In this document: positions 17,336 to 28,423 of the stretch, piece after piece
How the letters are laid out: the number at the start of each line of letters is the position of its first letter
Numbering within the stretch: the stretch's first letter is position 1
From: Acanthaster planci
Taxonomy: Eukaryota > Echinodermata > Asteroidea > Valvatida > Acanthasteridae
DNA length: 33,292 nt
Assembly: GCF_001949145.1 (NCBI RefSeq)
Contig: NW_019091443.1
Span: 898,845 to 932,136, forward strand
Direction: 5' to 3'
The notes under the pieces: model-generated
The model's database searches: none
Told to the model about the DNA's origin: nothing
Seen by the model: only the letters and a program-made list of their open reading frames with translations
Translations under genes and position numbers: made by a program

Positions 17336-18660
17336 GTATCTTACGTACGATAGGCCTGCAGGATGGCATAGCCACTGGAATGAAGGGGTTGTGAATGATA
17401 CAACATAATTCACATCGTCTGTGTGGGCACAAATTGGTGTCCCAGAGGAATGTTAGGTAGCCAACAGCATTAGTCATGCTCACAGACGCACTTACTTAAA
17501 TGTGTAAGATCATGGAGGTCATTGTTAACTTGTAGTAGATGTACATGTAGTTATGTACCTAACTTAATGTGTCAGTTGGTAACTAAACTGGTATACTAAA
17601 TGCTATGACAAAAGTGCTGCTCTTGGGAAGTCATTGTTATCTTGTAGTACATGTACATGTAGATGTAGGGAAGTACCTCACCTACTGTGTTAGTTGGTGA
17701 CCAAAATTGATGCACTAAGTGTTATGGCATGAGCCTCTCTTGTCTTAGCTGGTCCTGAGTTCACGAACAATTGCATACAGTACACAATTTGTGCCCCTTG
17801 AGTCAAGGGGTTGAGACGATACTGAAGAAACTAGCACGACAAGAAAACCAACGCACAAATGTCACAAGGTATAAATATGGATGACATCAAACCTTATTAT
17901 AATTGATAGCAGAGTGAATGAGTTATTAGTAAAGCAGAACAAGCCATGTTAATTTGTTAAAACCAAGTTATAGATCTGGTGCCATTCGAACTATGATAAC
18001 ACTGACGCTGGCGGTTGGTCATGAGCTGCAATAGTAATTTGCAACACTGCACCCAGGTGCTACAACTAAACCTTGGAAGGTGTTAAGGTCGGTCTTCATG
18101 GCCACACTTGGTTGGGCTTGCGCCATTGCTGAAGCAACACACACACACCAAAAAAAAAAAAAAATTGTGGATTGGATGGCCCAAGCCCAAGGAGGAGAGG
18201 TGGAATCGCTCATCTTTTGTGGGTGGGGTTAGCACAAACGGACGAGCGACCTATCGCTGGGGGTGCTGGCTCATGCCAACATTCATGCTTTGTAGTTTGG
18301 ATCGGAGCCATTTTCTCCTCCATGGGCTCTTGTATTATTCTTGTTCATCCGGTAGCGGATAAACACAGCAGTTGTCGTTATTTGATTCAACCTTATTGCT
18401 AGCAGAAAGATCCTATCTAACTAAAGCAAACTGAGAAATTGCATTACATAGTGAGACGGTCACTAAACTGGTTTTTGTGTGTAATTGTTACTTGCATTTG
18501 TAAGCACGTAAAGTACACATACATGTAGCTTGACCTTGGTTGGACCATGCTTCTCACACTGACTCAAGCGATTAAATGCTTGCTTGTTGTACACAACTTC
18601 TTTCTCTCTGCTGTGACTCTTTTTCACAATATTAATCCTTCCTTCCTCAACGGTTCTCAA
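17336..18660. other. Non-coding interval with a diverged tandem duplication
   Basis: No gene is supported. A segment beginning GTCATTGTTAACTTGTAGTA (about 17518-17612) is repeated in diverged form from about 17630 to 17735, a two-unit duplication with a period near 112 bp. The first part is probably 3' sequence of Ngaro part C. A TATA-like GGTATAAATATGG lies at about 17868. The rest holds nothing I recognise. Confidence 0.5.
18129..18166. repeat. (CA)n followed by a poly-A tract
   Basis: A short CA run leads into about 15 adenines. It may be the tail of a small retroposed insert, but no body could be identified upstream. Confidence 0.6.
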
Positions 18661-20220
18661 ACCTGGACATTTTAAGCCAGAATGTAGAAAATGTAATAAG
18701 TCGGTACATCAAAGGGTCAGCATGAGTGTTTGTAAGAGGGAGGAATAAAATCTTCTTGGACCAAACGCTGTTGACACAGTTAGCCAACAGACTCAGGAAC
18801 AGCTAGTGTGCATGTTCTTCGCATCTTTGTTGTGCTGCCGTTCTTGCACGCACAGGACTTGCACTTCACCCTTTGGAATGGGGGTCAACGGGAGGGCATG
18901 CAGAAAGGAAGAGAACTCGTGCGAACGCGTGTGAATGATCCCTGTAATTTTTATCCTGTCCCTTATGCATGAAGAACGGTGGTCTACACAAGAGATGGGA
19001 GGATGACACAGGTGAGATTGTCATTTTCTTGCTGGTTATTCTATCAGAGTTGCAAGCAGAGATCCTGACAAGTTTACACAACAGCCCAACTGGAGGACAT
19101 CTTGGGTTCGTAAGACGTACAAAAAGCTAAAGGGTCACTTTTATTGGTATAAGATGTGGGAGACTGTAGTAGACTGGTGTTGACGGTGTTTAGCATGTGT
19201 CCAACAAAAGATGCCGAACCATCATGCAAGGGTCAAGATCTAACAGAAACTCTCAGGCGATGAACAGAGTCGGCATAGATATTTCAGGACCTTTCCCAGA
19301 GACCCATGGTGGCAACCAATAGGTGCTAGTAGTTTAGGACTACTTCATAAAGTTGTCTGAAGCCTATGCCATTCCTTCTATCGATGCAGACACCATCACC
19401 CAAGTGTTGGTTGATGAGTTTGTGTGTAGATTTGGTGCACCCCATGAGCTCCACAGTGACCAAGGTCGACAATTTGAGAGTACCCTTTTCCAAGAGATAC
19501 GTACCTTATTGCAACAAGACAAGGACCACGTCCTACCACCCAGACAGCGACGGGTAAGTTGAAAGGTTGAATAGAACTATGAAGACAATGTTGGGGACAA
19601 ACACAGTGGCAAATCAAAAGGATTGGGACAGACGTTTATCTACAGTGATGATGATGGCATATAGGACCTCACCTCATGAGAGCACTGGACAATGTTCAAA
19701 CAGGATGATGCTTGGTAGCCAGACCGATCTTCCAACTGACCTCATCTACGGTTTTCAGCAGGACGAGACATTGGAGTCCCTGGCCTATGCCACTGAACTG
19801 AGACAGAAAATGGAGCACTCCCATGACATTGCCAGAAATCACTTGAAATGATCAGCAATCTACATGTACCAACCCTGCCATTACAACCTCAAAGCACACC
19901 CAGAGCTTGCGATGCAGTAATGGTTCACCTTGTCAGCAGAAAAGGGGGTCTGTCTCCAAAGCTACAGCCAAAATGGGAAGGTCCTTATCGAATCAATAAG
20001 GAAGTGACTGACATGGTGGCCACGGTTCAGCGAAAAATCAGACATAAGCCTTGAGTGGTACACATAAATTTGCTCAAGCATTATGAAGGAGATGCGTACC
20101 AGTCATGGCTGGACAAAGGCAGTCAGTCAGATAATATTAACCACTTCCTGCAGGGTACTCCGCAATCGGAGACGTATGGTTTATATGCGTGGCTGGGGTC
20201 TCCGAACTCAGACAAAGGAA
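18661..20220 (+). pseudogene. Ty3/Gypsy-type retrotransposon remnant, mainly integrase
   Basis: From about 19080 the integrase can be followed over several frames. It starts with PTGGHLG and GHFYWYKMW, then a C-x2-C-type pair (CLACVQQKMPNHHARVK), forming the HHCC zinc domain. The core has VGIDISGPFPETHGG (first Asp), FVCRFGAPHELHSDQGRQFE (second Asp, about 19450) and VERLNRTMKTMLG (Glu, about 19565). The C-terminal part has LSPKLQPKWEGPYRI and VVHINLLKHYEG, the GPY/F module typical of Gypsy elements. Upstream at about 18655-18745, GHFKPECRKCNKSVH could be a decayed gag zinc knuckle, which would mean protease and RT were deleted. The sequence runs into the assembly gap. Confidence 0.75.
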
Positions 20221-20751
20221 NNNNNNNNNNNNNNNNNNNNNNNNNNNNNNNNNNNNNNNNNNNNNNNNNNNNNNNNNNNNNNNNNNNNNNNNNNNNNNNN
20301 NNNNNNNNNNNNNNNNNNNNNNNNNNNNNNNNNNNNNNNNNNNNNNNNNNNNNNNNNNNNNNNNNNNNNNNNNNNNNNNNNNNNNNNNNNNNNNNNNNNN
20401 NNNNNNNNNNNNNNNNNNNNNNNNNNNNNNNNNNNNNNNNNNNNNNNNNNNNNNNNNNNNNNNNNNNNNNNNNNNNNNNNNNNNNNNNNNNNNNNNNNNN
20501 NNNNNNNNNNNNNNNNNNNNNNNNNNNNNNNNNNNNNNNNNNNNNNNNNNNNNNNNNNNNNNNNNNNNNNNNNNNNNNNNNNNNNNNNNNNNNNNNNNNN
20601 NNNNNNNNNNNNNNNNNNNNNNNNNNNNNNNNNNNNNNNNNNNNNNNNNNNNNNNNNNNNNNNNNNNNNNNNNNNNNNNNNNNNNNNNNNNNNNNNNNNN
20701 NNNNNNNNNNNNNNNNNNNNNNNNNNNNNNNNNNNNNNNNNNNNNNNNNNN
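20221..20751. other. Assembly gap (531 N)
   Basis: The bases are unknown. The gap directly follows the Gypsy integrase remnant, so its 3' end and LTR may be hidden here. Confidence 1.
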
Positions 20752-22788
20752 AACTGAATGGAGCTCATGGTTTCAGGTCTGATCAACAAAAACCAAAGGT
20801 TGAAGCATGTATTTAAATTAAAGCTGAATAAACGGGTGTTTAAATCATTGATTAACACAGCCACTACGTGTTGATGCATGTCTGAAACTTGAAATGACTC
20901 CTTTTGTGCCTATAATTAGTAGTCCGGAAAGGAAAACTGGTCATTTGTTAAAATATTGGTATCCAAAATAAAAAAAGAAATTATTAAATCTCTTATGTTT
21001 TTCCTGAGAAAAGGTACTTGAAAAGCCCAGGATATGCTCTAAAATGCAGCTGAGAGCATCCCAAGTATAAAAAGTTTCAACCCTACGCCATGGCTTTGCA
21101 AAAAGTTGGTAAACCACAATGGAAATCCCCCCCAGTTTTTAAAATCCTGGGGAGAAACCTGAAAGCAGATGTGAGGACGCATCCCTTCTAAAGCAGGGGG
21201 TAGTGTAACAATACTGTGCTGCTGCAAGTTGGCAGAGTGCCCATTCTAAATGAAAAATAGGAATTTTGACGTGTGTTTGCTCAGACATGTGAGCGCGCAG
21301 TGGCAGACAGTGGAATGAAAGGCAGCGTCCGGGCAACCTTCCGACATTATGTTTTTGGTGACTATTGACAAGAAACAAAAGTCACGGGCAATGGGGTGAA
21401 CTTCCTGCTCTAAGTAGCATTTCATCCTGTTCTTTCCTTAGAAATACAAGAGATACACGCAGTTGAAGCTACCTTGTGCACCTGTGAGTGATTTTTATAG
21501 AGTACAGACCCCAGATTTCCCGATCTGGCCAAAGACTGCTCTGTGGATGTTACAATATACATGTAATTAATATCAATCTTTAGTTGAAAGAAATTGTAGG
21601 CAAAGTTTGAGTAAAGATCAGGTACCCCCCCAAAAAAAGACATTAAGGGGAGCAGATGGAGTAGGGTCAATTTTTGGAAGCGATTTTGGCATTCTGGAGC
21701 TTAGACTATTAATGTGTGTGCTTTCCAGGGTACTCAGTGGACTGTGGGGCCCTGCACTGGCTCCATTGTTCCCTATTGTACCTGTAAGTACACTGGTAAC
21801 ATGTTGTTACTTTGCCTTAATTTTCTGAAATGTATTACAGGGGTGTGATTTGGGGGAAATTAAAAATCTATGAAACAGTCATTTGAGGGTTTTGTAAATC
21901 GCGTCGGCCACAGCTTCCCTACAATTTGCAGCATATCTATTTGATTATAGGAGGAGATTCAGGTACTACATGTAAGCCACCACAAGAGCTGTTCTTACTT
22001 TGAGGGATACAATTTATAACATTTACTACAACAAAACCATTGTTGTCATCCACTTCTATTGCAATTATAAATGTAAGCTATAATTGGTGACAATCAAAGA
22101 CCTACAAGTGTTATACACACACAGGCAGTTATCAGTGACCCACAAAATTCTATCACAATTTACTAAAACTGAGAACTGTCTCATACAGATGAGTGCTGCA
22201 TTATTCGTGACACCATGTGCACTTGGAGTACCCAGGTTTGTCAAGTTTCACGAGAAAGTCACGATAATATATCGATTTCCCCTTGGTTAATTCTCTGTCC
22301 ACCTCGGTTTCCAGCCAGGAAAATTTCCAAGAATTCTTGAATCCTTTGTCTACATTCAGATCCCCTTCCCTACCTGCTACCTTGTATGACATTTTTGATG
22401 GGCGTCAACGACATCAGACCATCACTAGAACGAAATGAAACGCAATGGCAGACGGGCGCAAGTTGTACACAGTGCATGCAACGACAACACGTGTACCGTG
22501 CATACACACACTGTGAACGTACAGTACATACAGTACATGTTCATACAAAAAACGATCATACCGCTGGCCTGGGTCCCTATGTTTTGACAATGATACCCCC
22601 TCCGTTCAATGTACTATTACCTACATGTACATGTACACGTATCTGGCGCATTTCCAGGGGTAGTAACCACGTACATGTAAAAGCACATGCTATACACTTA
22701 AACTTGTGTAAGTCTTTTGCTTATTTTGGCACCAAATATTGTAGTCTTTGCATTACATATTGAAAGCACTGACAATACGGAAATCAGG

Positions 22789-22831
22789 AAAGTCTCACAG
22801 AAATTGTGGATAGTCTCACAGAAATTCTGGA
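22789..22831. repeat. 21-bp tandem repeat, two units
   Basis: AGTCTCACAGAAATTGTGGAT is followed immediately by a near copy, AGTCTCACAGAAATTCTGGA. Confidence 0.75.
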
Positions 22832-23628
22832 AATCCGGACAAATTACACTCCTGGTATTATGTTTGTTGTTTTGCACCAACACCAACGTCTGTTACTCTT
22901 TACCAACACTACAAGAGTTTTTCTCAAAGGTTTTCAGTGGCCTCTGCCGTCTTAATGTATGTTCTAATATACTCCATTTACCTTGTCCTTATATCATGCC
23001 ACCATGCCTTGACTACCATGTTTCCCCTTTGTACACCCCTACTGACATTCTTTGCTCTGTATTACATTATTAAGAACTGGCATGCTCTCTCATGGTGATT
23101 ATTCATGTTGTTAGGTGAAGAAAATTGAAGTTATTCTAAACCTTTTGTTGTTTGAGTTGCTATCATAAAAATCAAGTCGGTAAATTTCAGCTTAGTTAGT
23201 CCCACTTAACTGGCAGTTGGCCCCTCCCTGGGTTGCCGTTACATTAACGTACCTCCTTATATGGATGCCAACATACATTCTTTACATCTTGGGTGTGGAC
23301 ACTTAGAACGCCAACACACTGGTAATCATCTTCTTCATGATCCACTGCCAAAAAAAAAAGGAAGTCAGTACTACTAATAACTAATTAGATTTGTATGGAT
23401 TAGCATCAAATTGATTTATTTACAAACATAATTTGTATGGCAAGTCATTGCAAACACTGCCGTACATATATATGTTTAAAGCAATAATATTTACTGGATG
23501 AAGGCAGGAGAAAAAGTTTGTTCTGGACCATGCTCCTGTACCGGTAATTTATGTGATTAAATCCACTAATTGTAAATGAAATTATAAAGCATGTGAAAAT
23601 ACCTACACTGTGTGATGATGATCTGGCA

Positions 23629-23664
23629 ACATATATTATATGTTATACATATATTATATGTTAT
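23629..23664. repeat. 18-bp tandem repeat, two exact units
   Basis: ACATATATTATATGTTAT occurs twice without change. Each unit is nearly self-complementary (ACATATA...TATATGT). Confidence 0.85.
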
Positions 23665-24559
23665 ATTGTGCGCAGCACTAGCATCTGGCAGCTCCGCATT
23701 TGCTTTCTGTTTCACTAGCTAAATTTTCCTTTTTCTGTCTCATCTTCGAGGTTAGTATCAAATCACATGATATCCGGAATCTTTGTGATCAGTATGATAC
23801 TTCTTGGCTTGCCTGTCATGCTGTTTTGGAGCAGTTTTTGGACTGACCTTTTTCCAACGTGTCGTACTCTGGGGCATAGAACTACACCACTAGTTGCCCG
23901 TTTTCCTTTGTATTGGACCTCCCGCCTGACTCGTCCTGGAAAATTCGCTGAATTTCACCACATTGTCCTAGACAATTGGCCACCTTTTGCTGGGGTGGAC
24001 ATCTTAGTACAACCATTGTCTGCGGACAACTGTGTGACACCTCAACCGATGTTGCTTGGGCCATTCTAGTGAGGCCCCAGTGTATCATTATGGCCTCTGA
24101 GCCATTTTCTTCCCCTGGGAAAGCGACTACCATGTTACCGCATATTGACCAAATGTTTCTCCTTAGTCTCAATCATGGGAAGTCTTTTCACAGTTGCACG
24201 ATGACATATGAGACATGCTGTGAACTCGCAAATTTAAATCTTCTCAGGAAACCCTGTCTTACGCACAACATAGTACCAGCTTCATATCACCAATGTGTCA
24301 TAGTTGATGCCAAAGTCCATCTTTTTCCCCCTTATTTTTATTTTCCTTTCTATTTCCATCACACAAGGTCAGGTAAGCATGGTTATACGTTGATATCGCC
24401 TGTATTTTCACTTTCACCTCAAGTGGACGTAGACAATGCCTACGTGTGCATACAACTACCATAGCCTGCACACTGAAAGAGTAGGCGAACCGGGTACATA
24501 TGAATATTTATGAGACAATTAAATAAAGACGTAGCAACTTTTGTTTGTGTGCATGTGTG

Positions 24560-24617
24560 TCTTTGTAATTATTTGTAATGTAAATAAATCTTTGTAAATA
24601 TTTGTAATGTAGATAAG
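24560..24617. repeat. 29-bp tandem repeat, two units
   Basis: Two adjacent units begin TCTTTGTAATTATTTGTAAT and TCTTTGTAAATATTTGTAAT and differ at about four positions. They lie about 150 bp before the terminal block of Polinton-like copy 2. Confidence 0.75.
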
Positions 24618-24767
24618 TGCCGTAGTCATATGAGGAAAAGAGAGAGGGATGCCCGTGAAAGAAATAACCCAAGAGGTTGTACCGCAATTGCGATGTGATT
24701 TTGAGCGACATTTTCGCTGATTTGAGACCGGGAGCGGTCGTGAGGGTCAGAAGTCCGTGGGACCAAG

Positions 24768-25038
24768 AGTAGTATAGGAAGAAAGTTCCACCCCACTTTT
24801 CCCCTGTATACCTATTCGACCCTCCTCACCCCTTTCTCGGGCCCTCTCCCACCTTGGAATGATTGAAAAAAGGTTCTCACTCTCATATAGAAATCTTTGT
24901 TGCCCCATTCGCCCGGGAGACTTGGTGGCTTGAGGGAAAAAAAAAACCCTCTCTCCAAAATGGAGAATGGGGCTTCAACAAAAATTGAAAAAAAAAAAAA
25001 ATTCTCTAACTCTTTAAAACAGAGATGTCAAACCAAAA
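24768..25038 (+). repeat. Terminal-repeat-like block, copy 2
   Basis: It begins AGTAGTATAG and contains CCCCACTTTTCCCCTGTA, GACCCTCCTCACC-like pyrimidine-rich sequence, GGTTCTCACTCTC and AAAATGGAGAATGGGGCTTC. The same block recurs in the same orientation at 32631-32900. Polinton termini begin with AG, and the first gene of copy 2 starts at the block's inner edge. I therefore read it as the terminal repeat of the element. No inverted partner was found at the other end of copy 2, which is disrupted. Confidence 0.6.
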
Positions 25039-25198
25039 AACCAATGTCAATTGTTACTTTTGCAAAAACACAAGTAAATCCGTTAACGAAACAGATGCTT
25101 GCGATTCTAAATGTTTATTTAAATTCTAATCATATCGATGTAATGATTGTAAAAAATGTAAATATTGTAAATCTTGCAACAAATGCGAAACTTGGTAA
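25025..25198 (+). pseudogene. Cys-x-x-Cys chain protein, copy 2 (one in-frame stop)
   Basis: The ATG at 25025 opens a frame with an N-terminal zinc-finger-like pattern (NCYFCKNTSKSVNETDACDS, then KC). After an in-frame TAA at 25127-25129 the same frame continues as RCNDCKKCKYCKSCNKCETW, six cysteines at exact three-residue spacing, and stops at 25198. It is the first gene inside the terminal block. Copy 1 (780-1178) has the longer chain but has lost the N-terminal part. Function is unknown, perhaps metal binding. Confidence 0.6.
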
Positions 25199-25271
25199 CT
25201 ATGGTGGACTCTTGAACAGTGTGGCTCTATCGCAACAACTGCGCTTAAACAAATAAGTATTTATAAAACCA

Positions 25272-25385
25272 ATGACCAGTTATTACCTACCACCAGATGT
25301 ACAAGAGTTGTATAATTTGCTCAATGAAAGATCCCCACCAGAAGCATATGTAAAAACCGAAGAAGACACGTCCGCACATCAATAA
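25272..25385 (+). CDS. Small acidic ORF (37 aa)
   Basis: The product begins MTSYYLPPDVQELYNLLNER and ends in an acidic stretch (TEEDTSAH). It follows the cysteine-chain frame at about the place where copy 1 has its acidic tail with PPEL, so it may be the out-of-frame end of that gene. No domain is recognised. Confidence 0.3.
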   Translation: MTSYYLPPDVQELYNLLNERSPPEAYVKTEEDTSAHQ

Positions 25386-25502
25386 AATAATAGAAAACAG
25401 ATTTGCAAATTGCCACGATTGTTGTAAGAGACTACAGCCTTACGCAGACTTTGAAACAGAGAACTTAGGCAGCAAATACAATCAGCATTTTGTTTATAAA
25501 TA
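25386..25502 (+). CDS. Unrecognised fragment with Cys cluster
   Basis: An open frame without an ATG encodes ENRFANCHDCCKRLQPYADF and ends in NQHFVYK-stop. The CHDCC cluster hints at a zinc site. It could be a fragment of a lost gene. Confidence 0.2.
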
Positions 25503-25565
25503 AAAAAACCAAATAAAACACTCAAATGAATAAACATTCAATTGCAGGAACATCAAGCAGGTGGC

Positions 25566-25763
25566 ATGGATCACAAATTAAACCAAATTCTAGCAGGTAA
25601 AACTTCTACAGGGCAACTACTTCGCGCACTTATTGCCGTCTGTTATCAAAACGTGATGGAAGAAACGGTAGACAAAGTAAAAGACCTATTTCAAGTTTCG
25701 GATAAACATTGGGAGGACGCCATTATGAAATATAACCTTTATGAAGAAGAAGGTCTTATTTAA
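25566..25763 (+). CDS. Small unrecognised helical protein (65 aa)
   Basis: An ATG at 25566 gives an intact ORF beginning MDHKLNQILAGKTSTGQLLR, followed by helical, mildly acidic sequence (VDKVKDLFQVSDKHWEDAI) and a YEEEGL end. A longer reading from an upstream TTG is less likely. The stop codon is followed immediately by a small hairpin (25764-25785). No family is recognised, and copy 1 shows no homologue. Confidence 0.45.
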   Translation: MDHKLNQILAGKTSTGQLLRALIAVCYQNVMEETVDKVKDLFQVSDKHWEDAIMKYNLYEEEGLI

Positions 25764-25785
25764 AACTGTTTATTATAAAACAGTT
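25764..25785. terminator. Small hairpin between stop and next ATG (possible 3'-end signal)
   Basis: The arms AACTGTTT (25764-25771) and AAACAGTT (25778-25785) are perfect complements with a six-base loop. The hairpin fills exactly the space between the TAA of one ORF and the ATG at 25786. It may be a transcript 3'-end signal like those in some giant viruses and virophages, which is inference. Confidence 0.35.
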
Positions 25786-26091
25786 ATGGAAACTCATTCT
25801 TTTTATTTGACCGAAAGTGAGCAGATGTTTGAATTAGAAAATGCCATCAATAACAGGTGACAAGGCCGTACAAGTCAAAAAAGTAAGGTTTTACCCGGGA
25901 TATTTTAACATTACAAAATCCACCGAAATCAATGGCAAACTCAAGTCGAAGGATGTCCTACTTGAAGGAGACCCGAAGGACGCAGGTTAAATATGGATAT
26001 GAGTTTATTAGCAACAATTGGACTTACAATACCGCTGTCAGAATTAGAGGCAGGCAGTTCAGTTTTGTTTTATGACGTAATAAGAGATTAA
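25786..26091 (+). pseudogene. Three short overlapping or adjacent ORFs, unrecognised
   Basis: 25786-25860 encodes METHSFYLTESEQMFELENA and a few more residues. 25841-25990 encodes a 49-aa product with KKVRFYPGYFNITKSTEI. 25993-26091 encodes a 32-aa product with LLATIGLTIPLSELEAGSS. Their tight overlaps suggest pieces of one or two genes broken by indels. The middle piece looks like a beta-rich structural fragment. No family is recognised. Confidence 0.3.
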
Positions 26092-26131
26092 CTTTGAGCT
26101 AATGAGGTGGGTAATTTAGAAGATTTACTTA

Positions 26132-26156
26132 AGGCACTTAATTCAATTAAGTGCCT
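26132..26156. repeat. Perfect 25-bp palindrome
   Basis: AGGCACTTAATT at 26132-26143 is followed by one C and its exact reverse complement at 26145-26156. It lies between two coding fragments. Confidence 0.85.
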
Positions 26157-26159
26157 CAA

Positions 26160-26938
26160 TTGACCGAAAAATAACTGATCTCAACGAACAAAAAATAAAT
26201 TTAGAAACCCCAAAACAAAGAATATTAGAAAGAGATTTATCAATACCTCTAGCAAAAGAAAACATATTTTTTATCTTATGCTTTTATGTCAAGAAAAAGC
26301 TGATACTATTAAAGAAGCCCGCCGCATTGCTTTGGAATTTATTCAAGACAGATTTTTAAGCGACGACGACGATAGCAAGAGAATCATTAGAGCTGCACAA
26401 ACCGACCTCCAGTATGCTCAATTAGTTATGGGTTCTAATAATGCCCCGGTCATGCAACAATTGCACAAGAGAGAAACGCCCGCAGATTTTTCGAAAGGTG
26501 GAGAATGTGGGAGTGTAGTCATTCCACTGGGTTTTTACAACGTAAATTGGTTTGATTTTATTTTAAATGCCATTCCGGGGGTGAGTTTTAAAGTTCACCG
26601 CGATTCCAATTTAGTTAACAATTATAGTGACAGATCTGAATATCAGATTGAAGTTGGGCAAAGAAGTTGGCAAGTTATTGAATTTGCCAAGAGGTAGGCT
26701 TGTTCAAAACGTTATTTATATTGGGAAAATAAACACAAACCCTTTAAAGAGCTTTGGATACACTGCCAAGAAATAAACAATCATTTTAATTATTTCAATT
26801 AGACCCAAGCAAAAACACCGCTGAATCAATTGTAAATGGATGTACAAAAAGTTTTGAATTTTTGTTAAGAATCGAAAAGGAAGAAATCATCAACAACAAA
26901 GATGGTAAAATTACGATAGAACTAGACATTTTTTAAAA
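26160..26938 (+). pseudogene. Unrecognised gene of copy 2 with coiled-coil start
   Basis: Four pieces follow each other. A helical coiled-coil-like stretch is IDRKITDLNEQKINLETPK. The open piece 26278-26697 includes EARRIALEFIQDRFLSDDDD and PLGFYNVNWFDFILNAIPGV and is the most protein-like. KRYLYWENKHKPFKELWIHC follows after a stop. The last piece, TKSFEFLLRIEKEEI, ends at 26938. The original may have been about 250 aa. The function is not recognised. It precedes the hydrophobic/coiled-coil gene, as the unrecognised block does in copy 1. Confidence 0.4.
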
Positions 26939-26959
26939 TGTGTATATTTAAAAGAAGTG

Positions 26960-27485
26960 ATGACAACAAATATTCAGTCTAATATGTACCCTGTGCTAGA
27001 ATTACTAGACAAATCATCAAAAGCCACTTAAGCAGAGGCAACAACAGTTTACAGGCTCCAAAAGATGGAAGACATCGGCGGGCAAATCTTGCGAGAGCGT
27101 ATGGCACGTGAGACTTCTTACAAAAAGATTGTACGCGTGCTCACTGTGCTCGATTACATGGAATATGCAACCGGGGCAATAGGTGTTACATCAGCCACCA
27201 TAGGTATTCCCGCTTTATTAGGGGACGTCACTACCCCTGTTGGGCTAGTGATGGAAGGCATTGCTATAGGCACATTTGGAGCATACGCTTTACTAAATTA
27301 CGCCAGTCGCCGGTTGACGTCAAAAACCAAGAAACATGACCAAATGTTCCAAACGTAGAAAATGTAACGAAATAAAAGAAAAAATATAGTCAAACACAAC
27401 GACCAAATTACAAGAAGGCAAATTACAGAGCAAAGAAGAATTTGCCTGTCAATTGCAAGCAAAGGCGGAAATTTTAGCCAATTAA
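26960..27485 (+). pseudogene. Hydrophobic plus coiled-coil virion-type protein, copy 2
   Basis: The ATG at 26960 (MTTNIQSNMYPVLELLDKSS) is in frame with the main ORF but is separated from it by a TAA near 27029. The frame resumes VYRLQKMEDI and RETSYKKIVR, then the hydrophobic block PVGLVMEGIAIGTFGAYALL, which matches copy 1 except for one residue, and ends at 27358. Shifted pieces to about 27485 (NEIKEKI, QSKEEFACQLQAKAEILAN) match the copy 1 tail with an internal deletion. It was probably one conserved gene of about 200 residues, inactive here. Confidence 0.6.
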
Positions 27486-27599
27486 ACTTGGTGAATAACT
27501 TAAACTAAGTCTCTCAAGTACGAACAGGAACCGCCACCTCCATCTGACGATTCAGCAATGCCCACCGTGCCTCCTTTTAAAAAATCTTTATTTTAAAAG

Positions 27600-28399
27600 A
27601 TGGGAACCAACTTTAGTCATTTAGCAATCGTGGTTAATAAAGACAGTTTCCAAATTTAACTTCGGCTTACAAGTTACCAAAAGTAACTTTTATGGACTTT
27701 GGTTGGGCCATGCCGCCAAAGGGTTTGGGTCACGCGACTACATATACCATAACTTGGATCGAGCAGTCAAATGACGTTACATTGGCGTGGTGGGACTTTA
27801 TCCCGAAAAAGTCTAAATTAACTGACGTAGGCATCACAAAGGTGAACGAATTGATCAGAGCTTACGTGTACGCGCTGCTGGGTGCGCAAGCCCAGACAAA
27901 AACAAGCGTATTGGCAATGGGCACTAGACTTGATGCTCAACAACAGTTCATTACGATCGTGGAATTTTTGATAAATTCAGAGCCAAACCCGGAGCAGTCA
28001 ATCGACCAGTTTCAAGATTCGTTGCAATATGCAAAAACACCTTTAAATTTCGTGGCGGCACCGGGTTTGTATTTGGTGCCGTCGGACATGGATCTCAGAA
28101 TAGGAATGTTTGAAGGATACAACAACAATCTTCAGATTGCAACGCACGACATGCAAATGGGTTACGTTCCAACTTTAAATTTTAGTGCTGTTCCCAACCC
28201 ATTAGATCCGCCATTGGATTTTGCTGATCCGGAAAGTAAGGTTGAGCATAAGGTGTTACAGCCTACTCCAAATATTAAGCCAATTCAAGTAAAAGAACCG
28301 AAGCCGCTGGATGTTCACAACAGAGAGAAACTGTTGTTAACCTTAGGAGCTTTTGCCGTTGCCAGACTAAGATTTATGGCTTATAAAGTAATGACCTAA
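27600..28399 (+). pseudogene. MGxxFS-type myristoylated protein, copy 2 (internal deletion)
   Basis: The ATG at 27600 gives MGTNFSHLAIVVNKDS and then a break. The frame 27692-28399 starts at MDFGWAMPPKG, so about 450 bases present in copy 1 are missing. The retained C-terminal part is long and intact: LAWWDFIPKKSK, RAYVYALLGAQAQTKTSVLA, APGLYLVPSDMDLRIGMFEG, and a proline-rich linker before a hydrophobic end. Copy 1 has the middle and lacks this end, so the two copies overlap in the region around AWWDFIPKK. It is probably a virion structural protein. It faces the coiled-coil gene with a hairpin between them. Confidence 0.6.
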
Positions 28400-28423
28400 A
28401 GTAAACCAAAAAGTAAAAGGCAT

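Larger units (their letters stand above)
20752..24767. other. Long interval with no recognisable gene
   Basis: Only short ORFs without recognisable domains are present. The longest (23976-24464, 162 codons) has an unconvincing composition. I see TACATGTA-like words (for example near 21558, 21968, 22620 and 22670) and three small tandem repeats listed separately. There is no tRNA, terminal repeat or coding similarity I can defend. It may be host intergenic or intronic DNA. Confidence 0.5.

Noticed and set aside
18108-18402. ORFs with VVWIGAIFSSMGSCIILVHP, faintly like the start of an SGNH hydrolase
   Set aside because: The catalytic Ser, the GSND block and the DG-x-H block are all absent. The likeness rests on a few hydrophobic residues.
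23767-24464. Overlapping ORFs (100 and 162 codons), with a 13-base match (ATTGGACCTCCCG) to the SGNH gene of Ngaro-like element B
   Set aside because: Only one short word matches, and no SGNH block (GDS, GSND or DGVHL) can be read. The composition does not look coding, so a hydrolase remnant is not supported.
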